A stretch of 41,203 bases of DNA from Enhydrobacter sp. (lineage in GTDB: Bacteria > Pseudomonadota > Alphaproteobacteria > Reyranellales > Reyranellaceae), in assembly GCA_026126105.1 (NCBI GenBank), contig JAHCJV010000049.1:1-41203 (forward strand), in the 5' to 3' direction. The translations under genes were made by a program, and so were the position numbers. The first letter of the stretch is position 1; each line of letters opens with the position of its first letter. A model generated the notes under the pieces. It did not search any database. It worked only from the letters and a program-made list of their open reading frames with translations, and was not told where the DNA came from. This document shows positions 8,251 to 17,193 of this stretch, one piece after another.

Positions 8251-9044
8251 CCAACGATGCCCCCATCGTTGAGGACGAGCTTCAGGCCTATGTCGACGGA
8301 CGTCTTCCGACGGCGCGGCGCGCGGCAGTCGAGGCCCACCTCGCGCAGAATCGGGATGCGCGCGAACGGATCGCCCTCGAGGTGCGCCACCGCGCAAGCC
8401 TGCGCGGCCAGCTGGAGCACAAGTTCGCCGAGCCGGTGCCGCCGCGTCTCTGGATCGCCAACATCCGGGCCGCCCGCCGCACCACGATGCTGCGCCGTCT
8501 GACAGCCCTGGCGGCGGGAGCGCTGATCTTTGCCATCGGCGCGAGCTCGGGTTGGCTTGCCGCCAATCACGAGATTTTCGTATCGGTCTCGGCACTACCG
8601 CCCACCTCGGGCGTGGCGCAGAACGCGAACGCGGCCTACCGGACCTTCGTCGTCGAAGTCGCCCATCCCGTAGAAGTCGCCTCGGCGCAGGAAGGCCATC
8701 TCCTACAGTGGCTGTCGCGTCGTCTCGGCAAGCCTCTGGTGGCGCCCGATCTCACGCCGTTCGGGTACAAGTTGATGGGTGGGCGCTTGCTGCCCGGCAA
8801 CGGCAGCGCTGCGGCGCAGCTGATGTATGACGATGCCAGGGGCAAGCGCCTCACGCTTTATGTCCGCGCCGCCGAGGGCAGCGAAACTGCCTTCCGCTAT
8901 CAGCGCGACGGCGATGCGGCGACCTTCGCCTGGATCGACCGCGGCTTCGGCTTTGCGGTGACCGCGCCGGCAACACGCGAAGAGCTGCTGCCGATCGCCG
9001 AGGCTGTCTATCGCGGGTTCGGATCCGTGAGCTCGTCGAAATGA
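8247..9044 (+). CDS. Membrane anti-sigma factor (RskA/COG5662-like)
   Basis: A 265-residue single-pass protein. The cytoplasmic N-terminal domain (1-75) has the anti-sigma opening EDELQAYVDGRL and helices able to clasp the sigma factor; the membrane segment is about 84-104; the rest is periplasmic. There is no HxxxCxxC zinc motif, so it is not a ZAS-type redox sensor. The C-terminal half contains the LTPFGYKLMGGRLL block seen in COG5662 proteins. It overlaps the sigma gene by 4 bases at its start. Its last 37 bases overlap the convergent small membrane-protein gene at 9008. Confidence 0.85.
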   Translation: MTNDAPIVEDELQAYVDGRLPTARRAAVEAHLAQNRDARERIALEVRHRASLRGQLEHKFAEPVPPRLWIANIRAARRTTMLRRLTALAAGALIFAIGASSGWLAANHEIFVSVSALPPTSGVAQNANAAYRTFVVEVAHPVEVASAQEGHLLQWLSRRLGKPLVAPDLTPFGYKLMGGRLLPGNGSAAAQLMYDDARGKRLTLYVRAAEGSETAFRYQRDGDAATFAWIDRGFGFAVTAPATREELLPIAEAVYRGFGSVSSSK

Positions 9045-9277
9045 CGGAGTTGTTTCGGCGCCCAACGATGATCGCGCGCCGCTCCGATCCAGCGGGAGAG
9101 TGCTGGCCACCGGCGACGTGCACGCCTGACCCAATGGCGGCCGGTTTCGAACTCGCTGGCGAAAAGATAAAGGGCAAGCACGAAGAAGATCCATCCCTGC
9201 AAGATCGGCAGCAGGCTGCCCACGACCGTGAGGACCAGCAGGGCGATGATCGCCAGAATCATCAGGGGTTTGCGCAT
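9008..9277 (-). CDS. Small inner-membrane protein, PGPGW-like
   Basis: An 89-residue protein with two hydrophobic segments (about 5-22 and 26-43) around the turn LPILQGW, then a very basic tail with RRARRRW. It resembles the PGPGW family of small membrane proteins, but the eponymous motif is degenerate here. Its ATG lies 3 bases after the lpdA stop, so it is the last gene of the odhB-lpdA transcript. Its 3' end overlaps the anti-sigma gene on the opposite strand by 37 bases. No function is known; the position suggests co-production with the 2-oxoglutarate dehydrogenase components. Confidence 0.65.
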   Translation of the reverse strand: MRKPLMILAIIALLVLTVVGSLLPILQGWIFFVLALYLFASEFETGRHWVRRARRRWPALSRWIGAARDHRWAPKQLRHFDELTDPNPR

Positions 9278-9280
9278 GGC

Positions 9281-10693
9281 CTAGAGATGGATAGGTTTCT
9301 CCCAAGCGGCAAGGGCGGCTTCCTTCATGGCTTCGTTGACGGTGGGATGGGCGTGGCATACGCGGCCGATATCCTCCGCTGACGCGGAGAATTCCATCGC
9401 CATGGCGGCCTCCGCGATCATCGTCCCGGCTTCCGCGCCGATGATATGGACGCCCAGCACCTGGTCGGTCGCCTTGTCGGCCAGCACCTTCACGAAACCC
9501 TCCGTCGCGCCATTGGCACGGCTACGGGGATCGGCAGTGAAAGGGTACTTGCCGATCTTGTAGGCAACGCCCGCGGCCTTGAGCTGTTCCTCCGTCCTGC
9601 CGACCCAGGCAACCTCTGGCTGCGTGTAGATGATCGCGGGCACGAGGTCCCAGTTCACATGACCCTTCTGCCCGGCGATGGTTTCGACGCAGGCGACGCC
9701 GTCCTCGCTCGCTTTATGGGCGAGCATGGGGCCATCGATCACATCGCCTATCGCGTAGATCCCGGGCACAGCAGTCTGGAAATGGGCATCGACCTCGATG
9801 CGCCCGCGCGGCGTGAGCTTCACGCCGACTTTGTCGAGACCGAGACCTTCGACATACGGTCGCCGGCCGATGCAGACCAGCACGATGTCCGCCTCGATCG
9901 CCTCGGCCGCACCGCCCTTCGCCGGCTCGACGCTGAGCGTGATGCCGGCACCGCCGACCTCCGCCTTGGTGACCTTGCTCCCGAGCTTGAACTTCAGGCC
10001 TTGCTTGGCGAGCGACCGCTGAAATTGCCTGGTGATCTCGTCATCGACGCCCGGCGTAATGCGGTCCAGGAATTCGATCACCGTCACGTCGGAGCCTAGG
10101 CGACGCCACACCGAGCCAAGCTCGAGGCCGATGATTCCGGCGCCGACCACGACCAGCCGCTTGGGAACCTCCGCGAGCTCGAGCGCACCGGTCGAGGAGA
10201 CGATCTTCTTCTCGTCGACCGTGACGCCGGGGAGCGGCGTTACTTCCGAGCCGGAAGCGATCAGGATGTTCTTTGTCGTCAGCGTGTCCTTTATCGAGCC
10301 GTCGTCGCCAACGACGGCGACAGCGCCAGCCGATGCGATGCGACCAGTGCCCTGGAAGGAAGCGATCTTGTTCTTCCTGAACAGGAAGGCGACGCCCTTG
10401 GTCGTCGCCTCGACGACCTCGGCCTTGCGCTTCATGAACTGGGCGAAATCCAGCGTCGGCGGCGCGACCTTGATGCCGTGCACTGCGAGGTCGTGGCCGG
10501 CTTCCTCGAACAGGTGCGAGGATTGCAGCAACGCCTTGGACGGGATGCAGCCGACATTGAGACAGGTGCCGCCGAAGGTCGCGCGCTTCTCGACGACGGC
10601 CACCTTGAGTCCGAGTTGGCTGGCACGGATCGCCGCCACGTAGCCGCCGGGGCCGGAGCCGATCACCACGAGATCGAAAAGTTCGTTCGCCAT
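9281..10693 (-). CDS. lpdA: Dihydrolipoyl dehydrogenase (E3)
   Basis: The 470-residue flavoprotein reoxidises dihydrolipoyl groups of the 2-oxoglutarate dehydrogenase complex, passing electrons to NAD+. The FAD Rossmann motif is IGSGPGGYVA (11-20) and the redox-active disulfide is C44/C49 in GGTCLNVGCIPSK. The NAD-binding motif VVGAGIIGLELGSVW and a second FAD block YAIGDVIDGPMLAHKA are present. The C-terminal interface has the catalytic HAHPTVNEAMKEA His/Glu pair. It follows odhB on the same strand after a 122-bp gap containing an inverted repeat. Its location makes it the E3 for OGDH; other copies may serve pyruvate dehydrogenase. Confidence 0.96.
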   Translation of the reverse strand: MANELFDLVVIGSGPGGYVAAIRASQLGLKVAVVEKRATFGGTCLNVGCIPSKALLQSSHLFEEAGHDLAVHGIKVAPPTLDFAQFMKRKAEVVEATTKGVAFLFRKNKIASFQGTGRIASAGAVAVVGDDGSIKDTLTTKNILIASGSEVTPLPGVTVDEKKIVSSTGALELAEVPKRLVVVGAGIIGLELGSVWRRLGSDVTVIEFLDRITPGVDDEITRQFQRSLAKQGLKFKLGSKVTKAEVGGAGITLSVEPAKGGAAEAIEADIVLVCIGRRPYVEGLGLDKVGVKLTPRGRIEVDAHFQTAVPGIYAIGDVIDGPMLAHKASEDGVACVETIAGQKGHVNWDLVPAIIYTQPEVAWVGRTEEQLKAAGVAYKIGKYPFTADPRSRANGATEGFVKVLADKATDQVLGVHIIGAEAGTMIAEAAMAMEFSASAEDIGRVCHAHPTVNEAMKEAALAAWEKPIHL

Positions 10694-10720
10694 GAGCCCA
10701 CCGTGATCACCAAGAACCCG

Positions 10721-10789
10721 GTGTCATCCCGAGCGCAGCGAGGGATCTATTGCGATCGACATAGACCCTCGCTGCGCTCAGGACGACAC
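10721..10789. repeat. Imperfect inverted repeat between odhB and lpdA
   Basis: The left arm begins at 10721 (GTGTCATCCCGAGCGCAGCG) and the right arm ends at 10789. The reverse complement of the right arm matches about 24 of 28 positions of the left. The shared core GAGCGCAGCGAGGG looks like a dispersed intergenic palindrome of the kind scattered through many alphaproteobacterial genomes. Transcribed in either direction it would form a long hairpin with a ~12-base loop, which could adjust lpdA expression relative to sucA and odhB. Only one copy is seen in this window. Confidence 0.75.
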
Positions 10790-10815
10790 GGTGCTCGTTG
10801 AACTGTCTTATGTTC

Positions 10816-12072
10816 CTAAACTCCGAGCAGAAGGCGCTCGGGGTCCTCGATGCATTCCTTGACTCGCACCAGGAACAGCACGGCCTCGCGGCCGTCGATG
10901 ATGCGGTGATCGTAGCTGACCGCGAGATACATCATCGGCCGCGCCCTGATCTCGCCGCCGACCACCATCGGCCGCTGCTGGATCTTGTGCATGCCTAGGA
11001 TGGCGGATTGCGGCGGGTTAAGAATCGGTGTCGACATCAGCGAGCCGTAGACCCCGCCGTTGCTGATGGTGAAGGTGCCGCCCGTCAGGTCGGCCATCGA
11101 CAGCTTGCCGTCACGCGCCTTGCGTCCCAGCTCGCCGATCCCCTTCTCGATGCCGCCGAAGTCGAGCATGTCCGCGTCGCGCAAGACCGGTACAACCAGG
11201 CCGTTGGGCGTCCCGACGGCGACGCCGATGTCGTAGTAGTTCTTATAGACCAGGTCGTCGCCATCGATCTCGGCATTGACTGCCGGCAGCTCCTTCAGGC
11301 CGGCGATGCATGCCTTTACGAAGAACGACATGAAGCCGAGCCGCGCGCCGTGCTTCTTCTCGAAATCCTCTTTCAGCCGATCGCGCATCGCCATGACGTT
11401 GGTCATGTCCACCTCGTTGAAGGTGGTCAGCATTGCGGCGGTGTTCTGGGCCTCCTTGAGGCGGTTGGCGATGGTGCGGCGGAGCCGCGTCATCTTCACA
11501 CGCTCCTCGCGGTCCGCGCGCGGGCGCGGTCCGGCCGGCGCAGCGGTCTTTGGGGCCGGCGCCGCGGAGGGGGTCGGAATGGACGACAGTGCGGCCATCA
11601 CGTCGGACTTGGTGGCGCGGCCGTCCTTGCCGCTCGGCTGAATCGCGGCAGGGGCGACGCCCTTCTCCTCCGCGAGTTTACGCACGGCAGGCCCCGAGGC
11701 GGCAACGTTGGCGCCGCTCGGCGACGACGCGGCCGGAGCGGGAGCAGAGTAGGGATCCGGGACGGTTGCCGTTGCCGGCTTGGGCGTGGACGTCGCAGGA
11801 GCCCCCGTTGCGGGCTTCGGCGTCGCGACGGCGCCCCCGGCGTCGATATGACAGAGCACACCGCCGACCTGAACCGTGGTGCCCTCCTCCACAGCGAGCT
11901 CGGCGATGGTGCCGGCCGAGGTCGCCGGCACCTCTACCGTTACCTTATCGGTTTCCAGCTCGCACAACGGCTGATCGACGGCAACGCTGTCGCCCACCTT
12001 GACCATCCATTTCGATACGGTGGCCTCGGTAACCGATTCGCCCAGTGCCGGAACCTTGATCTCGACGGCCAT
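10816..12072 (-). CDS. odhB: Dihydrolipoyllysine succinyltransferase (E2 of OGDH)
   Basis: The 418-residue E2 core transfers the succinyl group to CoA. Domains in order are a lipoyl domain 1-76 with the lipoylated K43 in ETDKVTVEV, an Ala/Pro-rich linker (about 78-125), a peripheral-subunit-binding domain about 127-165 (AVRKLAEEKGVAPAAI), a second linker, and the catalytic domain with SYDHRIIDG (H389, D393). The EIKVPALGESVTEATV start is typical of succinyl rather than acetyl E2. A GAGGAG ribosome site lies 8 bases from the ATG. The sucA stop is 12 bases upstream, so the two are co-transcribed. Confidence 0.96.
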   Translation of the reverse strand: MAVEIKVPALGESVTEATVSKWMVKVGDSVAVDQPLCELETDKVTVEVPATSAGTIAELAVEEGTTVQVGGVLCHIDAGGAVATPKPATGAPATSTPKPATATVPDPYSAPAPAASSPSGANVAASGPAVRKLAEEKGVAPAAIQPSGKDGRATKSDVMAALSSIPTPSAAPAPKTAAPAGPRPRADREERVKMTRLRRTIANRLKEAQNTAAMLTTFNEVDMTNVMAMRDRLKEDFEKKHGARLGFMSFFVKACIAGLKELPAVNAEIDGDDLVYKNYYDIGVAVGTPNGLVVPVLRDADMLDFGGIEKGIGELGRKARDGKLSMADLTGGTFTISNGGVYGSLMSTPILNPPQSAILGMHKIQQRPMVVGGEIRARPMMYLAVSYDHRIIDGREAVLFLVRVKECIEDPERLLLGV

Positions 12073-12084
12073 GACTTGCTCTCC

Positions 12085-14979
12085 TCAGCCGACCGTCAAC
12101 GCGCGGTCAACCAGATCGGCCTGTTCCTTCAGGTGCGTACGCGCCGAGCCGGTTGCCGGCGACGCCGATTCGGGCCGGCCGATATAGACCGGTCGGCGTG
12201 CACGAACATCGATTGTCGCCAGTGCGCGCTCGATGCGCCGGTCCACGAAGTGCCAGCCACCCATGTTCTCGGGCTCCTCCTGGCACCACACCACCTCGGC
12301 ATTGGGGTATCGCGAGAGGCGCACGCCCAGCCGGTTGATCGGGAACGGATAGAGCTGCTCGATGCGAATGATCGCGATGTTGCCGATCTTGCGCTTGCGC
12401 CGCTCGGCAAGCAGATCGAAGTAGACCTTGCCGCTGCAGAGCAGAACCCGCTCGACCTTGGCGTCCGCCACGAGCTCGTCGGTCTCGGGAAAGAGGCGAC
12501 GGAACGAGGAGCCCGGCCCGAAGTCGGCGAGCGTCGAGACGCAGTCCTTGTGGCGCAGCAGCGACTTCGGCGTCATCACGACCAGCGGCTTGCGAAAGGT
12601 GCGGCGCACCTGGCGGCGCAGCGCATGGAAGTAGTTGGCCGGCGTGGTCGGCACCACGACCTGCCAATTGTCCTCGGCCGAGAGCTGCAGATAACGCTCG
12701 AGGCGCGCCGAGCTGTGTTCGGGACCCTGACCCTCGTAGCCGTGCGGCAGCAGCATCACGAGGCCGTTCATCCGCAGCCACTTGCTTTCGCCCGAGCAGA
12801 TGAACTGGTCGATGATGACCTGCGCGCCGTTAGCGAAGTCGCCGAACTGCGCTTCCCAGAGCACCAGGGCATTGGGCTCGGCCGAAGAATAGCCGTACTC
12901 GAATCCGAGCACGCCCTGCTCGTTCAAGGGGCTGTCGATCACCTCGAATCGGGCCTGGCCTTCGGCCACGTGGTTGAGCGGCACGTACTTGTTCTCGTTC
13001 GCCTGGTCGATCAGCACCGAATGCCGCTGCGAGAACGTTCCGCGCCCGGAATCCTGGCCGCTCAGCCGCACCGGGGTGCCTTCGGCCAACAGGGTGCCGA
13101 ATGCCAGGGCCTCTCCGGTCGCCCAGTCGATGTCCTTGCCCGTGTCGATCGCCTTGCGCTTCTCCTGCAGGAGACGCGTGATCTTGCGATTCAGCTCGAA
13201 GTCCCTGGGCGGCTCGGAGATCGCGCGTCCAACCGATCGAAGCAGATTCACGTCGACGGCGGTGACGCCTTTACGATCCTCCTCGCCCGGTGCGACGGTC
13301 ATGCCGGACCACTTGCCCTCGAGCCAATCGGCCTTGTTGGGCTTGTAGTTGGTCGCGGCCTCGAGTGCCTTGTCGAGTTTGGCTCGAAGCTCGGCATCCA
13401 TTGTCTGGACGTCCGCGGCAGTCACCACTCCTTCGGCCTCGAGCCGCGCGGCATAGACCTCTTTCACGGTCTTGTGGCCGCCAATCTCCTTGTACATCAA
13501 GGGCTGGGTAAACATCGGCTCGTCCGACTCGTTGTGCCCGTAACGCCGGTAGCAGAACATGTCGATCACGATGTCGCGCTTGAAGTGCTGGCGATACTCC
13601 GTGGCGATGCGGCAGACATGGACCACCGCTTCCGGGTCGTCGCCGTTCACGTGCAGGATCGGCGCCTGGACGATCTTTGCGACCTCGGTGCAGTAGGGCC
13701 CCGAGCGCGAGTAGGTCGGGAGGGTCGTGAAGCCTATCTGGTTGTTCACGATGAAATGAATCGTTCCGCCGATGCAGTAGCCGCCGAGGTCGGAAAGATC
13801 GAGGCTCTCGGCGACCAGCCCCTGACCGGCGAAGGCGGCATCACCGTGCATAAGAATCGCCATGACCTGGCTGCGATCGGTGTCGCCGCGCTGGTCCTGC
13901 TTCGCCCGCGCCTTGCCCAGCACGACGGGGTTAACGGCCTCGAGATGCGAAGGATTGGGCGCCAGCGAAAGATGAATCACCGATCCGTCGAATTCGCGGT
14001 CTGCCGAGGCGCCAAGATGATACTTCACGTCGCCGGAGCCGCGCATCTCCTCGGGTTGGGACGAGCGGCCCTGGAACTCCGAGAACAGCGCGGTGTAGCT
14101 CTTGTGCATGACGTGGACGAGCGTGTTCAGGCGGCCGCGATGGGGCATCCCGAGCACGACTTCCTTCACACCGAGCTGGCCGCCGCGCTTCAGGATCTGC
14201 TCGATGCCGGGGATCAGCGACTCGCCGCCATCCAGACCGAACCGCTTGGTGCCGACGAACTTGAGGCCGAGATACTTCTCGAGCCCTTCCGCCTCGACCA
14301 CGCGCTCCATGATCATGCGGCGGCCGATCAGCGTGAAGTCGGTGCGGTTCTCGATGTGCTCGATGCGCTCCTGAATCCAGGCCTTCTGGTCCGGATCGGA
14401 GATGTGCATGTATTCGACACCGATCTTGCCGCAATAGGTCTTGCGCAACCGGTCCATGATCTGTCGCAAGGTTGCGGCATCGCCCAGGCCGAGCGCACCG
14501 AAGATCAGGATCGGGCGGTCCCAGTCGCCCTCCTTGAAGCCGTAGGTGTTGGGATCGAGCTCGGGATGGGGCGCCTGGCGCACCAGGTTGAGGGGATCGA
14601 GGTCGGCCTCGAGATGGCCGCGAATGCGATAGGAGCGAATCAGCAGGAAAGCACGGGAGGTATCGTACGCCGCGGAGCGAATCTCTTCCTCGGTCCGGCC
14701 GGCAAGCGGCATGGCCGCACCCTTGCCGGAATTGACGTTGCGGTTTGCGGCGGCGCGCGGCATCTCGGTGTCGGGCACGTCGATGACGCGGGCACCGTTT
14801 GGAGCCCATGATGCGCCGCGCACCTCTGCCAGCACGTCGCCCCGCTCCTCGGCCAGCGCTTCGAAGAAAGTGCGCCAATCGGCATCGACCCGGCTCGGAT
14901 CATCGAGAAAGCGCGCGTAGAGTTCCTCGATGAACGGTGCGTTGGCGCCGAACAGGAATGACGTCTGCTCTGCTTGCAT
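12085..14979 (-). CDS. sucA: 2-oxoglutarate dehydrogenase E1 component
   Basis: The 964-residue thiamine-diphosphate enzyme decarboxylates 2-oxoglutarate and succinylates the lipoyl arm of OdhB. The N-terminal helix (about 5-40, SFLFGANAPFIEELYARF) is the E1-specific segment. GMPHRGRLN lies at 277-285, and the ThDP motif runs from GDAAFAGQG at 379-387 to NNQIGFTT at 412-419. The C-terminal half carries the transketolase-like pyrimidine-binding domain with VLPHGYEGQGPEHSSARLER and the VVWCQEEPENMGGW block. An AGGAG site lies 8 bases before the ATG. It sits between sucD and odhB in the TCA cluster. Confidence 0.97.
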   Translation of the reverse strand: MQAEQTSFLFGANAPFIEELYARFLDDPSRVDADWRTFFEALAEERGDVLAEVRGASWAPNGARVIDVPDTEMPRAAANRNVNSGKGAAMPLAGRTEEEIRSAAYDTSRAFLLIRSYRIRGHLEADLDPLNLVRQAPHPELDPNTYGFKEGDWDRPILIFGALGLGDAATLRQIMDRLRKTYCGKIGVEYMHISDPDQKAWIQERIEHIENRTDFTLIGRRMIMERVVEAEGLEKYLGLKFVGTKRFGLDGGESLIPGIEQILKRGGQLGVKEVVLGMPHRGRLNTLVHVMHKSYTALFSEFQGRSSQPEEMRGSGDVKYHLGASADREFDGSVIHLSLAPNPSHLEAVNPVVLGKARAKQDQRGDTDRSQVMAILMHGDAAFAGQGLVAESLDLSDLGGYCIGGTIHFIVNNQIGFTTLPTYSRSGPYCTEVAKIVQAPILHVNGDDPEAVVHVCRIATEYRQHFKRDIVIDMFCYRRYGHNESDEPMFTQPLMYKEIGGHKTVKEVYAARLEAEGVVTAADVQTMDAELRAKLDKALEAATNYKPNKADWLEGKWSGMTVAPGEEDRKGVTAVDVNLLRSVGRAISEPPRDFELNRKITRLLQEKRKAIDTGKDIDWATGEALAFGTLLAEGTPVRLSGQDSGRGTFSQRHSVLIDQANENKYVPLNHVAEGQARFEVIDSPLNEQGVLGFEYGYSSAEPNALVLWEAQFGDFANGAQVIIDQFICSGESKWLRMNGLVMLLPHGYEGQGPEHSSARLERYLQLSAEDNWQVVVPTTPANYFHALRRQVRRTFRKPLVVMTPKSLLRHKDCVSTLADFGPGSSFRRLFPETDELVADAKVERVLLCSGKVYFDLLAERRKRKIGNIAIIRIEQLYPFPINRLGVRLSRYPNAEVVWCQEEPENMGGWHFVDRRIERALATIDVRARRPVYIGRPESASPATGSARTHLKEQADLVDRALTVG

Positions 14980-15038
14980 CGCCCTTACTCCTCTTACTTT
15001 CTTCCGTATCGCGACGGTCGAGCTCGCCCGGCAATTCA

Positions 15039-15054
15039 GCGCGAGCGTTCGCGC
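15039..15054 (-). promoter_or_regulatory. Short hairpin in the sucD-sucA gap
   Basis: A perfect 6-bp stem GCGCGA/TCGCGC with a 4-base loop lies in the 110-bp gap between sucD and sucA. No U-run follows, so read-through is expected; it could mark an RNA-processing or stability point. Nothing else stands out in this gap except the sucA ribosome site. Confidence 0.25.
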
Positions 15055-15089
15055 ACCCGAGCTAGCTTGTAGGCTCGCGGTACGTAAGA

Positions 15090-15965
15090 TCAGCCTTTCA
15101 TCGCCTTCAGCATTTCATCGCCAAGGGAAGCGGGCGAATCGGCAACCTTGATGCCCGCCGAGCGAAGAGCTTCGACCTTGAACTCCGCCGTATCGTTGCC
15201 GCCCGAGATCACGGCACCGGCATGCCCCATGCGACGGCCCGGCGGCGCGGTGCGGCCGGCGATGAAGCCGACGACGGGCTTCTTTGTCCCGGACGACTTG
15301 ATGTAGTCGGCACCCTTGACCTCGGCGTCGCCGCCGATCTCGCCGATCATCACGATGCCCTCCGTCTCCGGGTCGGACAGCAGCATCTCGAGGCACTCGA
15401 CGAAGTTGGTGCCGTTCACCGGATCTCCGCCGATGCCGATGCAGGTCGTCTGGCCAAGGCCGACGGCGGTGGTCTGCGCCACCGCCTCGTAGGTGAGCGT
15501 GCCGGATCGCGAGACGATCCCGATCTTGCCGCGCTTGTGGATATGGCCCGGCATGATGCCGATCTTGCACTCGTCCGGTGTAATCACGCCGGGGCAGTTC
15601 GGACCGATGAGACGCGACTTCGAGCCCGACAGCGTGCGTTTCACCTTCACCATGTCGAGGACGGGAATGCCTTCGGTGATGCAGACGATCAATGGAATCT
15701 CTGCGTCGACCGCCTCGAGAATGGAATCGGCCGCAAACGCCGCCGGCACGTAAATCACCGTCGCCGTCGCGCCGGTCTTCTCGACCGCTTCGGCGACGGT
15801 GTCGAACACCGGCAGATCGAGATGCCTTGTGCCGCCTTTGCCCGGCGTCACGCCCCCGACCATCTTGGTGCCGTAGGCGATGGCTTGCTCGGAATGGAAG
15901 GTGCCTTGACTGCCGGTGAAGCCTTGGCAGATGACCTTGGTGTTCTTGTCGACCAGCACGGCCAT
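15090..15965 (-). CDS. sucD: Succinyl-CoA synthetase subunit alpha
   Basis: The 291-residue alpha subunit binds CoA and carries the phosphohistidine intermediate in substrate-level phosphorylation (succinyl-CoA to succinate). The CoA-binding Rossmann start is VICQGFTGSQGTFHSEQA, GPNCPGVITP is present mid-protein, and the phosphorylated His is H248 in GHAGAVISGG. The ATG at 15965 was chosen because it begins the family N-terminus (MAVLVDKNTKV) and shares its A with the sucC stop (TGATG), giving tight coupling of the two subunits. Upstream in-frame sequence is sucC in another frame. Confidence 0.97.
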   Translation of the reverse strand: MAVLVDKNTKVICQGFTGSQGTFHSEQAIAYGTKMVGGVTPGKGGTRHLDLPVFDTVAEAVEKTGATATVIYVPAAFAADSILEAVDAEIPLIVCITEGIPVLDMVKVKRTLSGSKSRLIGPNCPGVITPDECKIGIMPGHIHKRGKIGIVSRSGTLTYEAVAQTTAVGLGQTTCIGIGGDPVNGTNFVECLEMLLSDPETEGIVMIGEIGGDAEVKGADYIKSSGTKKPVVGFIAGRTAPPGRRMGHAGAVISGGNDTAEFKVEALRSAGIKVADSPASLGDEMLKAMKG

Positions 15966-17161
15966 CAGTTGGACTCCTTGACCGCTTGGACGATCTTCTG
16001 GGCGGCATCGGCGAGATTCTCGGCCGATGTGATCTTGAGGCCCGATTCTTTCAAGATCTTCTTGCCGAGCTCGACGTTGGTCCCTTCGAGCCGCACCACC
16101 AGCGGCACGTGCAGGTTGACCTCGCGCGCCGCGGCGACGACGCCCTCGGCGATCACGTCGCAGCGCATGATGCCGCCGAAGATGTTCACCAGGATGCCCT
16201 CGACATTGGGATCCTTGAGGATGATCTTGAAGGCTGCCGTCACCCGCTCCTTGGTGGCGCCGCCGCCGACATCGAGGAAGTTCGCCGGCGAGGAGCCGTA
16301 GAGCTTGATGATGTCCATGGTCGCCATGGCGAGGCCGGCGCCGTTCACCATGCAGCCGATCTGGCCGTCGAGCTTGACGTAGTTCAGCGCGTACTTCGCA
16401 GCCTCGGTCTCGGACGGATCCTCCTCGTCGAGATCGCGCAAGGCCTCCAGCTCGTGATGCCGCTCCAGCGCGCTGTCGTCGAAGTTCATCTTGGCATCGA
16501 GCGCGATCACCTCGCCCGCGCCGGTCACGACCAGCGGATTGATTTCGATCAGCGAGCAATCGAGCTCGGTGAAGGCCCTGTAGAGGCCACCGACCAGCGC
16601 CACGAACTTGCCCACCTGCTTTCCGCTCAGGCCCAGCGAGAAGGCGATCTTGCGGCCCACGAAGGCCTGAAAGCCCGAAGCCGGATCGATCGACTGCTTG
16701 ACGATCTTCTCGGGCGTCTCGTGCGCTACCGCCTCGATGTCCATGCCGCCTTCGGTCGAGGCGATGATCGAGATCCGGCCGACTGCGCGATCGACCAGGA
16801 TCGAGAGGTACAGCTCTCGCTTGATATCGCAGCCTTCTTCGATATAGAGCCGCTTGACGGCCTTGCCGGCTGGGCCAGTCTGCTTGGTCACGAGTTCATG
16901 ACCCAGCATGGCAGCCGCGCTGGCACCGACCTCGTCGATCGATTTCGCTATTCGGACGCCACCTTTGCCACTCGGGTCGGCCTTGAAATGACCCTTGCCG
17001 CGGCCGCCAGCATGTATCTGGGCCTTCACGACGGTGACAGGGGTGGCGAGCTTGCGCGCCACGTCCATCGCCTCGTCTTTCGTATAGGCGACCCCGCCCT
17101 TGAGCAGGGGAACGGCGAATTTAGCCAAGAGCGACTTGGCTTGGTACTCGTGGATGTTCAT
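15965..17161 (-). CDS. sucC: Succinyl-CoA synthetase subunit beta (ADP/GDP-forming)
   Basis: The 398-residue ATP-grasp subunit supplies the nucleotide and succinate sites. The start MNIHEYQAKSLLAKF is the family N-terminus, with an AAGGA-type ribosome site just upstream. An in-frame ATG 27 bases earlier is rejected because it adds unrelated residues. The ATP-grasp region includes VKAQIHAGGRGK (about 45-56) and SLIEINPLVV; the C-terminal flavodoxin-like domain carries GCMVNGAGLAMATMD and the NIFGGIMRCD phosphate loop. It shares a base with sucD at its stop. The 151-bp gap upstream, after mdh, holds a strongly folded leader described separately. Confidence 0.97.
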   Translation of the reverse strand: MNIHEYQAKSLLAKFAVPLLKGGVAYTKDEAMDVARKLATPVTVVKAQIHAGGRGKGHFKADPSGKGGVRIAKSIDEVGASAAAMLGHELVTKQTGPAGKAVKRLYIEEGCDIKRELYLSILVDRAVGRISIIASTEGGMDIEAVAHETPEKIVKQSIDPASGFQAFVGRKIAFSLGLSGKQVGKFVALVGGLYRAFTELDCSLIEINPLVVTGAGEVIALDAKMNFDDSALERHHELEALRDLDEEDPSETEAAKYALNYVKLDGQIGCMVNGAGLAMATMDIIKLYGSSPANFLDVGGGATKERVTAAFKIILKDPNVEGILVNIFGGIMRCDVIAEGVVAAAREVNLHVPLVVRLEGTNVELGKKILKESGLKITSAENLADAAQKIVQAVKESN

Positions 17162-17193
17162 GCGGTCCTTGCGCTGGCCGATCAGCAAAAAGC

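Noticed and set aside
11008..14811. A 1267-residue open frame on the plus strand opposite odhB and sucA
   Set aside because: It is antisense to two fully recognisable genes, rich in Arg, His, Leu and Gly in the way high-GC antisense frames are, and shows no domain.
16200..16559. Extension of the sucD frame upstream to 16559, giving a 489-residue protein
   Set aside because: The extra residues are sucC read in another frame; sucD starts at the ATG that overlaps the sucC stop.
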